Shown: positions 23,765 through 31,356 of the stretch, in pieces | How positions within the stretch are numbered: the stretch's first letter is position 1 | Layout of the letters: each line of letters begins with the position of its first letter | Assembly: GCA_030748335.1 (NCBI GenBank) | Contig: JASMMD010000015.1 | Coordinates: 1 to 34,524, forward strand | From: Candidatus Thalassarchaeum sp. | GTDB lineage: Archaea; Thermoplasmatota; Poseidoniia; Poseidoniales; Thalassarchaeaceae | Direction of reading: 5' to 3' | DNA length: 34,524 bases | Notes under the pieces: generated by a model | The model's database searches: none | Seen by the model: only the letters and a program-made list of their open reading frames with translations | What the model was told of the DNA's origin: nothing | Program-made: the position numbers and the translations under genes

Positions 23765-24526
23765 ATGACGATAGCCGTTCTACTCAAGCAGGTCCCCGAC
23801 ACCACGTCCAAAATAAGCGTCTCAGGGGGCAGGGTCGACGAGTCGGCGGTGAGCAAGTGGTCGATGAGCCCCTACGACGAGTACGCGCTCGAGTCAGCGC
23901 TCCAACTGAAGGAGAGCGGTGGAGGGGATGTCGTTGCAATCACCTGCGGGCCGGCAAGGGCCGCAAAGATGCTGACTGATGCTGCAGCCGTAGGTGCCGA
24001 CTCCCTGCTCCACGTCCTCGTAGAGGATCTCAACGCCCTAGACAGTACCCAAGTCCAGGCAATTCTGGCTGCCGCGGTCTCGCACTGCAGTGCCCAAGTC
24101 GTGTTCTGCGGCAAGCAGGCCGCGGACACCAACGCCGGCTCGACAGGTCCAGGGGTGGCCCACCTGATGGGCGCCTCATGCGTCACCATGGTTTCCGAGG
24201 TGGCTTCCGAAGGTGATTCTTTTACTGCCATGCGAGCCAGCTCCGGGGGCGACCAACGGGTCGCTGTCTCGGCCCCATGCTTATTCGCTTTCGACAAGGG
24301 TACCACCGAATTGCGCAGGCCTAATGTCCGGGGCATCATGATGGCCAAGAAGAAGGTCGCAGAGACTCTGGGGGCGAGCGATCTGGGAGTCGACACGTCG
24401 GCTTCGTCTGTCTCCGTCGACAGTCACTCACCGCCGCCCGAAAAGCCGCCCGGACAGCGGTTTGAAGGCGTTGATTCGGTGGCAGTCGTAGTCAGCAAGC
24501 TGCGTGACGAGGCGAACGTAATCTGA
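23765..24526 (+). CDS. etfB: Electron transfer flavoprotein beta subunit
   Basis: About 253 residues from ATG 23765; the ORF track runs 57 bases further upstream through non-family sequence. It opens with TIAVLLKQVPDTTSKISV and has WSMSPYDEYALESAL, AITCGPARAAKML and CGKQAADTNAGSTGPGVAHL, all ETF-beta features (AMP-binding side). ETF accepts electrons from acyl-CoA dehydrogenases and passes them to ETF-quinone oxidoreductase. A Pro/Ser-rich segment (SVDSHSPPPEKPPGQRF) near the C-terminus looks like a flexible insertion. It lies 9 bases before etfA and follows gcdH. Confidence 0.95.
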   Translation: MTIAVLLKQVPDTTSKISVSGGRVDESAVSKWSMSPYDEYALESALQLKESGGGDVVAITCGPARAAKMLTDAAAVGADSLLHVLVEDLNALDSTQVQAILAAAVSHCSAQVVFCGKQAADTNAGSTGPGVAHLMGASCVTMVSEVASEGDSFTAMRASSGGDQRVAVSAPCLFAFDKGTTELRRPNVRGIMMAKKKVAETLGASDLGVDTSASSVSVDSHSPPPEKPPGQRFEGVDSVAVVVSKLRDEANVI

Positions 24527-24535
24527 GGTGAGTAG

Positions 24536-25456
24536 ATGGACGTCACGGTGATAGCAGAGTCCTCCGAGAACGGATTGCACCCCGTTACAGCCCAGCTCGT
24601 CGGGGCCGCCGTGGCCATAGGTGGTGCCCCCACAGTGCTATGCGCCGGAGGTTGGGGTGTCGAGGATGCGGTTTCGATCTCTGGGGTCGCCAAGGTAATT
24701 TCGGTTGTCGGGGACTGCTTCGGCAGTTTCGACGGCGGCGCCTGGGCCGAGGCCCTGAGCTCGGCGTCTGGAGGCGATGTGATCATCGCAGCCGCGACCC
24801 CGGCAGGGCGTGAGATAGCGGCTACAATAGCAGCGATACGGGGCATCCCCATCGTGCAGGACGTGACTGGGCTGGCGCCCGGGATATCGGTGACCCGCCC
24901 AATCTACTCTGGCAAGGCGATTGAGTCCTCAACCGTGGGTACACCATGTGCCATCACTGTGCGAGCCAATGCGTTCGATGCTGCAGGCGAGGACGGTTCG
25001 GCCGAGGTCAGCACGGTGAACCAGAGCGCTGACGTGGCCGTGGCCGTTAGAGAAGCCATCGCGAAGGCCAGTGAGAGACTGGACGTCGCGGAGGCCGACA
25101 TCATAATCTCTGGCGGGAGGGGGATGGGTGACCCCGCGAACTTCTCACACTTGGAGGAGATTGCGGATATCATCGGAGCCGCGGTAGGTGCCAGCAGGGC
25201 TGCGGTCGACACCTGGGACGAGATACCCCACGGTATGCAGGTCGGTCAGACCGGGAAGACAGTCACCCCGAGCCTCTACATCGCCGTCGGTATCAGCGGC
25301 GCAATACAGCATCTGGCTGGCATGAGGACGAGCAAGTACATCGTCGCCATAAACAAGGACCCAGATGCCCCAATATTCGGGGTGGCTGACTACGGCATCG
25401 TGGCCACTTGGGAGGATGCTTTGCCCGCCCTCAAGGCGGAGTTAGGCAAGCTCTGA
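24536..25456 (+). CDS. etfA: Electron transfer flavoprotein alpha subunit
   Basis: A 306-residue protein. The C-terminal FAD domain has IISGGRGMGDPANF, GASRAAVDTW, GQTGKTVTPSLYIAVGISGA and VAINKDPDAPIFGVADYGIV, the full set of ETF-alpha motifs. The N-terminal half is a normal Rossmann-like domain. With EtfB it forms the heterodimer that takes electrons from the two acyl-CoA dehydrogenases in this window. The gene starts 9 bases after etfB and its stop abuts the stop of the convergent propeller/PKD gene. There is no bifurcating-ETF signature that I can see. Confidence 0.95.
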   Translation: MDVTVIAESSENGLHPVTAQLVGAAVAIGGAPTVLCAGGWGVEDAVSISGVAKVISVVGDCFGSFDGGAWAEALSSASGGDVIIAAATPAGREIAATIAAIRGIPIVQDVTGLAPGISVTRPIYSGKAIESSTVGTPCAITVRANAFDAAGEDGSAEVSTVNQSADVAVAVREAIAKASERLDVAEADIIISGGRGMGDPANFSHLEEIADIIGAAVGASRAAVDTWDEIPHGMQVGQTGKTVTPSLYIAVGISGAIQHLAGMRTSKYIVAINKDPDAPIFGVADYGIVATWEDALPALKAELGKL

Positions 25457-26944
25457 TCACCTGATCCTCACAGTGATAGTCGAACTGCTCGAGGCAGCCC
25501 TGTCATCGGTCACGGTGAGATAGAACACGTGTACCCCGGCGGACAGCCTTACTCGAACCTGAGGGGCGTCTCCGATGACTCTCCCGGCACCGTCCGCCCA
25601 AGACCATCCCACGATGCTGCCATCGGGGTCGTAGGAGCGCGTGCCGTCTAGCAGGGCCGTGGCCTTGCCCTCGTCATCGGCGTCCAGCGTCACGTCCTCT
25701 CCTGCGTCCGCCACCGGAGGTAGGTTGATCGCGCGTGCCGAGGCTGATAGGTCGTCAAGCAGGTCCACTTCGACCACGGGCTCACCAATCTCGATCTCGG
25801 CCTCTTCGTGCAGCGTACCGAGGATGCTCTCTGCCTCATGGTGCGTGGATGGTCTCTGCTCAACCTGCCTGATCTCGTCCTCCGACAGGGCGCCCGAGTG
25901 CCCCTCCGAGTCTGCGGCGGCCTCCTCCTCAATCGGCAGATCGTCGTGCCTAGGCGGAGAGTCGGGGTCGATGATGACTAGAGGAGCGGGGCTGCCACCC
26001 TTCCTATCATCGCCCATGAGGGCTGCCCTCTCGCCTAGATCGAGGACGTGTTCCACGACCCCGATATGCTCGTAGTGCCATACCACCTCTCCCCCGGGAG
26101 TGATTCGGAAAACGTCGAACCAAGAGGCTACGAGAATATCCGGGCCCCACTGGACTATCTCCGACACCTGGTAGTCCAGTTGGGCGATTGGGCTGTGGTC
26201 GAGCTCGCCGATCTCGAATGACAGGATGCTGCCGTCGAAGCCGCCCACTATGGCACCTGACTCGGTCGGTAGCAGCGACGTGGCCACGGAGGGCAGTTCC
26301 GAGACATTCAGCAGCCCTGCTCCGGGGTGCCAGCATTCCAGCCTGTTCTCAAGCCTGTCGTCGACGGTCATCCCGAGGGAGTTACGGGCCGCCAGTAGAG
26401 TTCCGTCGGGACGGAAGGCCAGACATGACACAGTCTCCACGTCGTCCTCGGCTGCGGGAGAGTCATGCAGCACCGCGAGATCCGGGGCCAGCAGTAGCAA
26501 TCTGCCATCCTCCAGCGCTGCCGCGCAGACTCCCTCGGGAGAACATGCGAGGAGCGTGACATGTCCGAACTCCGCTTGCGCGGCCTCGCTCCCGTCGTCG
26601 GCTATGGCGATCAGTCTCCCCGAGCTGTCTGCGGCCACCACTCCGTATGACGACGTCGCCAGCGTCTCGCACCCCGATTCGAGCGGGTGCTCCCACAGGG
26701 GCTGGTTGTGGAACGCGCGCGCGCCACCGATGCTGCTGCCGGTGACCAAGGAGTCCCCCAAGCTAGCGACTGCGACGGTGCGGCTGCCCAGAAAAACCGA
26801 GTCGATGACACTCCCATCGCAGCCGTAGACCCGGACCTCGCCGGAGTCGAAGCCTGCGGCGAAGTTGCCGTCATCGAGAGTGCAGGCGCACCTTGCTACC
26901 TCATCTAACTCGATTACTGACAACTCGTCAATGACTCCTACCAC
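25457..26944 (-). CDS. Beta-propeller protein with C-terminal PKD domain, no signal peptide seen
   Basis: About 495 residues from GTG 26944 (preceded by CAGGAG); the ORF track starts at 27019 inside purF. Residues ~20-330 are WD40-like blades (for example DGNFAAGFDSGEVRVYGCDG and LAFRPDGTLLAARNS). An acidic, disordered linker follows (PIEEEAAADSEGHSGALSED). The last ~85 residues are a PKD domain (LPPVADAGEDVTLDADDEG, RSYDPDGSIVGWSWADG). PKD domains are usually extracellular, yet no signal peptide or membrane helix is visible at either start, which is odd. It sits 25 bases downstream of purF on the same strand. Function is unknown. Confidence 0.72.
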   Translation of the reverse strand: MVGVIDELSVIELDEVARCACTLDDGNFAAGFDSGEVRVYGCDGSVIDSVFLGSRTVAVASLGDSLVTGSSIGGARAFHNQPLWEHPLESGCETLATSSYGVVAADSSGRLIAIADDGSEAAQAEFGHVTLLACSPEGVCAAALEDGRLLLLAPDLAVLHDSPAAEDDVETVSCLAFRPDGTLLAARNSLGMTVDDRLENRLECWHPGAGLLNVSELPSVATSLLPTESGAIVGGFDGSILSFEIGELDHSPIAQLDYQVSEIVQWGPDILVASWFDVFRITPGGEVVWHYEHIGVVEHVLDLGERAALMGDDRKGGSPAPLVIIDPDSPPRHDDLPIEEEAAADSEGHSGALSEDEIRQVEQRPSTHHEAESILGTLHEEAEIEIGEPVVEVDLLDDLSASARAINLPPVADAGEDVTLDADDEGKATALLDGTRSYDPDGSIVGWSWADGAGRVIGDAPQVRVRLSAGVHVFYLTVTDDRAASSSSTITVRIR

Positions 26945-26969
26945 GCTCTCCTGAGCGTTCTCGGCGACT

Positions 26970-28493
26970 TCAGTCTGCCGCGTCCGCGTGCTCGGCGAGA
27001 GCCTCGCTCTTGGCCGCATCGCTGCGTGAGTCCTCGACCTTCGCTAGGTACTCCTCAGTTATCCCGCCCGTCACGTACACTCCGTCGAAGCAGGAACAGT
27101 CGAATCTCGCCAAGCCGTCGTTGCCCGCACCGAGACAGGCATCTACGAGGTCGGGCAACTCCTGATAGACCAGCCAATCAGCGCCGATGGCCTCCCGTAT
27201 CTCGTCGATCGTCCTGCCGTGGGCGACATACTCTTCGCGCGCCGGCATGTCAATGCCGTACACGTTCGGATGCACTATGGGCGGTGCCGAGGAGGCGAAG
27301 TATACACGCTTAGCTCCGGCCTGCTTTGCCATCTCGACGATTCTCCTTGAGGTGTTTCCCCTGACTATACTGTCGTCGACTATCATCACTGTCTTGCCTG
27401 CGAACTCTCCCTCTATCGTGTTGAGTTTCTTCTTCACCGAGTCCTTCCTGATGGACTGACCTGGCATGATGAACGTTCTGCCGATGTAGCGGTTCTTGAC
27501 AAAGCCCTCACGGAACGGAACCCCCATCTCGTTGGCCATCTCCATGGCGGCTATTCTACCGCTGTCGGGAACAGGAATCACCGCATCTATGTCATGAACG
27601 GGGCACTCCTTGAGGGCCCTTCTAGCTAGGGCAGCCCCCATCCTCAACCTCGCCTCGTGCACCGATATCCCGTCGAGGGTAGAGTCGGGGCGGGCGAAGT
27701 AGACGTGCTCGAAGATGCAGGGGGTGTGAATCGGCTCCGAGTGGCAGACTCTGGAGTGGAAGGAGCCATCCATCCTCGCAATCACCGCCTCACCGGGAGC
27801 AATGTCGCGATCCGTCTCGAACCCTAGGGCTGCGCAGGCCACGCTCTCGGATGCGAACAGACGCTCGGTGAATCCGTCGATGTCGTTCCTGCCCATGAAA
27901 AGCGGCCTGATTCCATTTGGGTCACGGAAGGCCACCAACCCCCATCCAGTAATCATGGTGACCACACTGTAACTGCCCTCTGCTCTCAGGTGCGTGCGCT
28001 CTACAGCGCGGAAGACGTCGTCCTCGGTGAGGGCTTCCATACCTCCCGGGCGGCCGTTCACCGAGCGCTGAATCTCGGCGGCAAACAGATTCAGCAGAGC
28101 CTCAGAGTCGGAACTGGTGTTAATCCTCCTGTGGTCGTACTCCAACAGGCTGTTGATGATGTCGGAGGTGTTGTTCAGATTACCGTTGTGAGCCAAACTG
28201 ACTCCGAACGGTGTGTTGGTGTAGAACGGCTGGGCCTCGGCCGCTGAGTTGGAGCCAGCAGTGGGGTAGCGCACGTGCCCGATCCCCATCGACCCGGTGA
28301 GTTTGGACATGTGCTTGGCCCTGAAGACGTCCCTAACCAGCCCATTGGCCCTCCGATGCGAGATGTTGTCAGAATCACTGGTCACTATTCCAGCGGCATC
28401 CTGCCCGCGGTGCTGCAGAACGAGCATGCCGTCGTAGATGCAGCCTGCGACCTGGGAGTCCGGGTGCCCCAAGATCCCGATGATACCGCACAT
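26970..28493 (-). CDS. purF: Amidophosphoribosyltransferase (PurF)
   Basis: About 507 residues from ATG 28493; the longer ORF-track start runs into the L37e gene. The N-terminus MCGIIGILGH exposes the nucleophile Cys2 after Met removal, as in class II glutamine amidotransferases; QHRGQDAAGIV and LAHNGNLNNT belong to the same domain. The phosphoribosyltransferase motif is MIVDDSIVRGNTSRRIVEM. PurF makes 5-phosphoribosylamine, the first committed step of purine synthesis. Cysteines near residue 240 and in FDCSCFDG resemble the cluster ligands of Bacillus-type PurF, but their spacing differs, so an Fe-S cluster is uncertain. No propeptide precedes Cys2. Confidence 0.95.
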   Translation of the reverse strand: MCGIIGILGHPDSQVAGCIYDGMLVLQHRGQDAAGIVTSDSDNISHRRANGLVRDVFRAKHMSKLTGSMGIGHVRYPTAGSNSAAEAQPFYTNTPFGVSLAHNGNLNNTSDIINSLLEYDHRRINTSSDSEALLNLFAAEIQRSVNGRPGGMEALTEDDVFRAVERTHLRAEGSYSVVTMITGWGLVAFRDPNGIRPLFMGRNDIDGFTERLFASESVACAALGFETDRDIAPGEAVIARMDGSFHSRVCHSEPIHTPCIFEHVYFARPDSTLDGISVHEARLRMGAALARRALKECPVHDIDAVIPVPDSGRIAAMEMANEMGVPFREGFVKNRYIGRTFIMPGQSIRKDSVKKKLNTIEGEFAGKTVMIVDDSIVRGNTSRRIVEMAKQAGAKRVYFASSAPPIVHPNVYGIDMPAREEYVAHGRTIDEIREAIGADWLVYQELPDLVDACLGAGNDGLARFDCSCFDGVYVTGGITEEYLAKVEDSRSDAAKSEALAEHADAAD

Positions 28494-28539
28494 CGGATAC
28501 CGTTCGGCCCTAGCAGTGAGGGACTTAGCCCTTTCCGGC

Positions 28540-28725
28540 TCACTTACGGGCGCCCATCGACCTAGAGCGCTTGTTCCACTGGTACTTGCGAATCCTAGCG
28601 GTGGCCCCGTAGCCGCAGTGGGCACAGACGCTCTTGGTCTTGTGGTAAGAGTGCCTGCCACAGCGCCGGCAACGGATGTGTGTGGACTTCTGGCGTTTGC
28701 CCATGCTCGGAGTTCCCTTCGACAT
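28540..28725 (-). CDS. rpl37e: Ribosomal protein L37e
   Basis: A 61-residue zinc-ribbon ribosomal protein. It begins [12 protein letters not shown] and carries RCRRCG and CAHCGYG, an intact four-cysteine zinc site, followed by the basic tail [17 protein letters not shown] 28725 is chosen because it gives the canonical start; the ORF track begins three codons earlier. A CTCATAAC element lies ~41 bases upstream. In many archaea an LSm gene precedes it, but here two membrane protein genes lie upstream. PurF follows after 46 bases. Confidence 0.96.
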   Translation of the reverse strand: MSKGTPSMGKRQKSTHIRCRRCGRHSYHKTKSVCAHCGYGATARIRKYQWNKRSRSMGARK

Positions 28726-28760
28726 CGCCACCACCTAGGACAGCGCGGCGACCGAAGGGG

Positions 28761-28770
28761 GTGTTATGAG
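28761..28770 (-). promoter_or_regulatory. Candidate TATA box for L37e
   Basis: The minus strand reads CTCATAACAC, ~41 bases before ATG 28725 and ~32 bases before the in-frame ATG 28734. The same CTCATAAC core is found upstream of HMG-CoA synthase. Confidence 0.45.
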
Positions 28771-28790
28771 AGTTGCCCAAGGGAAACGAC

Positions 28791-29147
28791 TCACTCGGAG
28801 CCTGACTCTGACTCCAGTAGGGCCAATAGTGGATCTTCTGGACGTTTTCGCAGTGAGGCCTCAAGAAGCAGGGCAGTGAGGACTAGGAAGGCAATAGGGA
28901 GCAGTCCAATCATGGCAAATACACCCTCGGACATGGCCGTCCTTAGAGCGAGGATGTCGACTGCGGTGCCATCGGTCCATGCGAGCATGTAGGTGCAGGA
29001 CAGCATGACCAACAAGGCACCCAGCACCGGGATGATGGGGCGGTGGTAGGGGTTCATGGTGCCGATCATGGCGAGGACTACGAACAAGGAGGTCAGCGCG
29101 GCCGAGCCCGCGAAGGCCGTCGCCATCGAGTCGATTTCAGGGCTCAT
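28791..29147 (-). CDS. Small membrane protein of unknown function, three predicted helices
   Basis: A 118-residue protein with three hydrophobic segments (SAALTSLFVVLAMIG, IIPVLGALLVMLSCTYML and FAMIGLLPIAFLVLTALLLE) and a polar C-terminal tail (LLALLESESGSE). It overlaps the end of the upstream 179-residue membrane protein by 11 bases, so they are translationally coupled and may form one complex. The polar residues NPYHRP between helices 1 and 2 are a possible loop motif. I do not recognise the family. Confidence 0.6.
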   Translation of the reverse strand: MSPEIDSMATAFAGSAALTSLFVVLAMIGTMNPYHRPIIPVLGALLVMLSCTYMLAWTDGTAVDILALRTAMSEGVFAMIGLLPIAFLVLTALLLEASLRKRPEDPLLALLESESGSE

Positions 29148-29676
29148 CGTCCACCCCCAAATGCCTCCTTAGGACACTCGCCACATACTTCATCTCCCTC
29201 TCGTCCAACCCCTCGGTCTCGGGCTCTTGAGGAGTCATCCTCTCTGCTGTGCGAACGCAAAGGACGAAGACCGCCAGAGACAGGAGGATTCCGATAAGTG
29301 AGCCTCCCGCGCTGAGCGCGTCTGTGAGGCTCGGACTCGAGGTCGAGTAGTACTGGAGCCATCCCGCGACTATCAGTACCCAACCTGCCAGCAGCGGAAG
29401 CGGGCGTGACTTCCAGTACAGCGGGGCCCCCGACAGCACCAACCTAGTACCTAGCAGCGCCGGAATCGTCCAGAAGGCTGCGTCCACCGCTGCAGAAACC
29501 ACCTCCAACTCGGGATGAGGGGGCTGTTCGACGTGAATCAGCATTACAGCCAATCCCAGCAGTGCAATCGGAGTGCCAAAGGGGTGCCTTCTGAATGCGG
29601 GGCCGGTCCTGTGCATGCTGATGCCGATGACGGCGATACTTAGGCCGAGCCAGACCTGAGCGGCCCACAGGGACAT
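29137..29676 (-). CDS. Membrane protein of unknown function, four to five predicted helices
   Basis: A 179-residue protein with hydrophobic segments at VWLGLSIAVIGISM, TPIALLGLAVMLIHV, AAFWTIPALLGTRLVL, PLLAGWVLIVAGWL and LIGILLSLAVFVLC, ending in a charged cytoplasmic-looking tail (DEREMKYVASVLRRHLGVDD). It is the first gene of a pair with the 118-residue membrane protein. It is divergent from the L44e-aIF2-alpha cluster. I do not recognise the family and no enzymatic motif is visible. Confidence 0.6.
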   Translation of the reverse strand: MSLWAAQVWLGLSIAVIGISMHRTGPAFRRHPFGTPIALLGLAVMLIHVEQPPHPELEVVSAAVDAAFWTIPALLGTRLVLSGAPLYWKSRPLPLLAGWVLIVAGWLQYYSTSSPSLTDALSAGGSLIGILLSLAVFVLCVRTAERMTPQEPETEGLDEREMKYVASVLRRHLGVDDEP

Positions 29677-29734
29677 GGTCTGGTGCGTGTTGGGCCATTA
29701 CATCGTATTTGTGCAGTCGGCCCGTACCGGACGT

Positions 29735-29749
29735 TCCTGCTACGCAGGA
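29735..29749. repeat. Perfect inverted repeat with C-TAC-G centre, upstream of L44e
   Basis: TCCTGC-TAC-GCAGGA is a perfect 6-base inverted repeat around TAC in the 137-base space between the divergent membrane protein gene and L44e. It ends 11 bases before the TTCATAAAC element. Confidence 0.75.
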
Positions 29750-29760
29750 GTCTCGATAGA

Positions 29761-29769
29761 GTTCATAAA
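29761..29769 (+). promoter_or_regulatory. Candidate TATA box for the L44e cluster
   Basis: TTCATAAAC is the most A/T-rich element in the spacer, ~48 bases before ATG 29814. That would leave a leader of ~20 bases containing AGGTAGGGAC, a possible ribosome-binding site. Confidence 0.5.
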
Positions 29770-29813
29770 CGGGTCATCGGTGGCCGCGCTGTCGCAAGGC
29801 GTGAGGTAGGGAC

Positions 29814-30095
29814 ATGGTGAAGATGCCAAGGACGGTGAAGCGCTACAGCCCCGCGGCTGGTAAGCACACCGAGCACACGGTCGAGCGCGTCAAGAAGCGA
29901 CGTGCTAGCGAGCTGAAGTGGGGGCAGCGCCGCTTCCGTCGAGTTACCTCTGGGTACCGTGGTTTCCCACGACCGAAGCCATCGGGGGAGAAGCCGACCA
30001 AGCGCGTCAACCTGATCTACCGGTGCCAGGAGACCGGAAAGGCACACTCTCCTTCCGGGAAGCGCGCCAGGAAGTTCGAGTTGGTCGACAAATGA
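29814..30095 (+). CDS. rpl44e: Ribosomal protein L44e with degenerate zinc site
   Basis: A 93-residue ribosomal protein. KHTEHTVERVKKRRASELKW, GQRRFRR and GFPRPKPSGEKPTKRVNL match L44e, a large-subunit protein near the E site. Family members carry a Y-C-P-x-C pair and a C-x-E-C-GKAH pair that bind zinc; here these read YSPAAGKH and RCQETGKAH, so three of four cysteines are gone. The fold must be held without zinc. It opens a cluster with S27e, aIF2-alpha, Nop10 and PAC2 on the same strand. ATG 29814 is used; ATG 29823 is also possible. Confidence 0.94.
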   Translation: MVKMPRTVKRYSPAAGKHTEHTVERVKKRRASELKWGQRRFRRVTSGYRGFPRPKPSGEKPTKRVNLIYRCQETGKAHSPSGKRARKFELVDK

Positions 30096-30105
30096 TTGAG
30101 GCGAG

Positions 30106-30279
30106 ATGATGGCTGGTAGGTTCCTTCGTGTTAACTGCCGGGACTGCGGTAACGAGGCCATTATCTTCGAGAGGGCGTCAACCTCAATCGCCTGCTCAAT
30201 CTGCGGAGCCACACTAGCTCGACCCGCAGGTGGCAGGGCGGACCTGACAGGCAGCGACATCATAGATGCCCTCGAGTGA
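30106..30279 (+). CDS. rps27e: Ribosomal protein S27e
   Basis: A 57-residue zinc-ribbon protein that is absent from the ORF track because it is short. Its sequence has RFLRVNCRDCGNEAIIFERA and ACSICGATLARP, an intact CxxC/CxxC zinc site, and ends DIIDALE, all typical of archaeal S27e. It lies 10 bases after L44e and 14 bases before the aIF2-alpha ATG, so it belongs to the same transcript. Two ATG codons stand in tandem at the start. Confidence 0.95.
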   Translation: MMAGRFLRVNCRDCGNEAIIFERASTSIACSICGATLARPAGGRADLTGSDIIDALE

Positions 30280-30293
30280 AGGGGGCGTTCCAG

Positions 30294-31076
30294 ATGAGTT
30301 CCAACGAATGGCCGGAAGAAGGCGAACTGCTAATCTGCACGGTCAGGAGCGTCAAGGAGAACGGTGCCTACCTCAACCTTGAGGGATACGAAGGCAGGAC
30401 CGGTTTCGTATTCATTGGTGAGGTCGCCTCGGGTTGGGTCAAAAACATTGGGACCCACCTCAGGGAGGGTCAGCGCGTGGTCGCTAAGGCAATTCAGGTT
30501 AAGCGCGACAAGGAGCGCATCGAACTCTCAATCAAATCCGTCTCCGAGGAGCGTAGGAGAGACACCTTGCAGGCTTGGAAGAACCGCAAGCGCGCCAGAC
30601 AGATCATGCGTGTCGCGGCCGAGAGGGTCGGCTGGGACGAGAACAGGACTAACGAGGTCTGTGACGAGATGCGCGAGATCTTCGGGACGCTCTACGGGGC
30701 CCTCGAGGAGTGCGCCATGAGCGAGACAGCCCTGAGCGAGTCGGGATTCACGGGAGATTGGATGACAGTGGTCACTGAACTGGCCGTCGAGAACATCGTT
30801 CCTCCCTACGTGGAGATTCGCGGCGAGTTCGACCTGCAGGTCTGGGGCCCTGAGGGAGTGACTGCGATTAAGGAGGGGCTGCTGGCCGCGGAGGCCTGCG
30901 CAGAAGGGCTCGAAGAGGTCTCCCTGACTTGTCATTACGACGGGGCGCCTCACTACCGCGTAGACATCCGCGCACCGGACTACCAGGCTGCCGAATCGGT
31001 GTGGGAAGCCGCGCAGGAGGCGGTCTCGCGGCGCATGTCCTCGGTCGAGGGCTCAATCTCCGCCGAACGCCTCTGA
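30294..31076 (+). CDS. eif2a: Translation initiation factor aIF2 alpha subunit
   Basis: A ~260-residue protein. Residues ~10-85 form an S1/OB domain (GELLICTVRSVKENGAYLNL, then GEVASGWVKNIGTHLREGQR), followed by a helical domain (WKNRKRARQIMRVAAERVGW) and a C-terminal alpha/beta domain (VENIVPPYVEIRGEFDLQVW). This is the aIF2-alpha architecture; with the gamma and beta subunits it brings initiator Met-tRNA to the small subunit. ATG 30294 is chosen over the GTG at 30276, which overlaps the S27e stop. The order L44e-S27e-aIF2-alpha-Nop10-PAC2 is a known conserved archaeal cluster. Confidence 0.95.
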   Translation: MSSNEWPEEGELLICTVRSVKENGAYLNLEGYEGRTGFVFIGEVASGWVKNIGTHLREGQRVVAKAIQVKRDKERIELSIKSVSEERRRDTLQAWKNRKRARQIMRVAAERVGWDENRTNEVCDEMREIFGTLYGALEECAMSETALSESGFTGDWMTVVTELAVENIVPPYVEIRGEFDLQVWGPEGVTAIKEGLLAAEACAEGLEEVSLTCHYDGAPHYRVDIRAPDYQAAESVWEAAQEAVSRRMSSVEGSISAERL

Positions 31077-31137
31077 CGGTACCTATCGAGCCGTAGGCTT
31101 CATTGACCCTTCCTAGCGGAAGCAGGCCGGGGATGAG

Positions 31138-31356
31138 ATGGTACGCACCAGATTGCAGCGCTGCAGTTCTTGTGGCGAGTACGGCTTGGCTACCAGATGC
31201 AAGGAGTGCGGAGGAGCGATGGTTGCCGTGTCCCCGATGAAATACTCGCCAGAGGACGCTCAAGGAGCGAGGCGTAGGAAGAGGCTCGATGTGGGCAGCG
31301 AGGAATGGCTCACATCCCTTCCCACGCCCAGAGACGACGGGGGCGAGGAGGAATGA
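31138..31356 (+). CDS. nop10: Nop10, H/ACA RNP component
   Basis: A 72-residue protein with CSSCGEYGLATRCKECGGAM (two CxxC pairs, the archaeal zinc form) and SPMKYSPEDAQGARRRKRL, the Nop10 linker and helix. Nop10 binds Cbf5 in H/ACA RNPs that make pseudouridine in rRNA. The C-terminal ~15 residues are an acidic extension (DDGGEEE). It overlaps the PAC2 gene by 4 bases (ATGA), so the two are coupled. A 61-base gap separates it from aIF2-alpha. Confidence 0.94.
   Translation: MVRTRLQRCSSCGEYGLATRCKECGGAMVAVSPMKYSPEDAQGARRRKRLDVGSEEWLTSLPTPRDDGGEEE

Noticed and set aside
24016-24028. TCCTC-GTA-GAGGA inverted repeat
   Set aside because: It lies inside etfB, is only 5 bases long and is explained by the codons; not counted with the intergenic set.
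28494-28661. Upstream extension of the purF ORF
   Set aside because: It overlaps the L37e gene, and PurF needs cysteine right after the initiator methionine, which is met at ATG 28493.
29763-30263. 166-residue minus-strand ORF
   Set aside because: It is the antisense of L44e and S27e, both of which match their families exactly.
31089-31099. AGCC-GTA-GGCT before nop10
   Set aside because: It is intergenic and has the right centre, but the arms are too short to claim as a member of the set.
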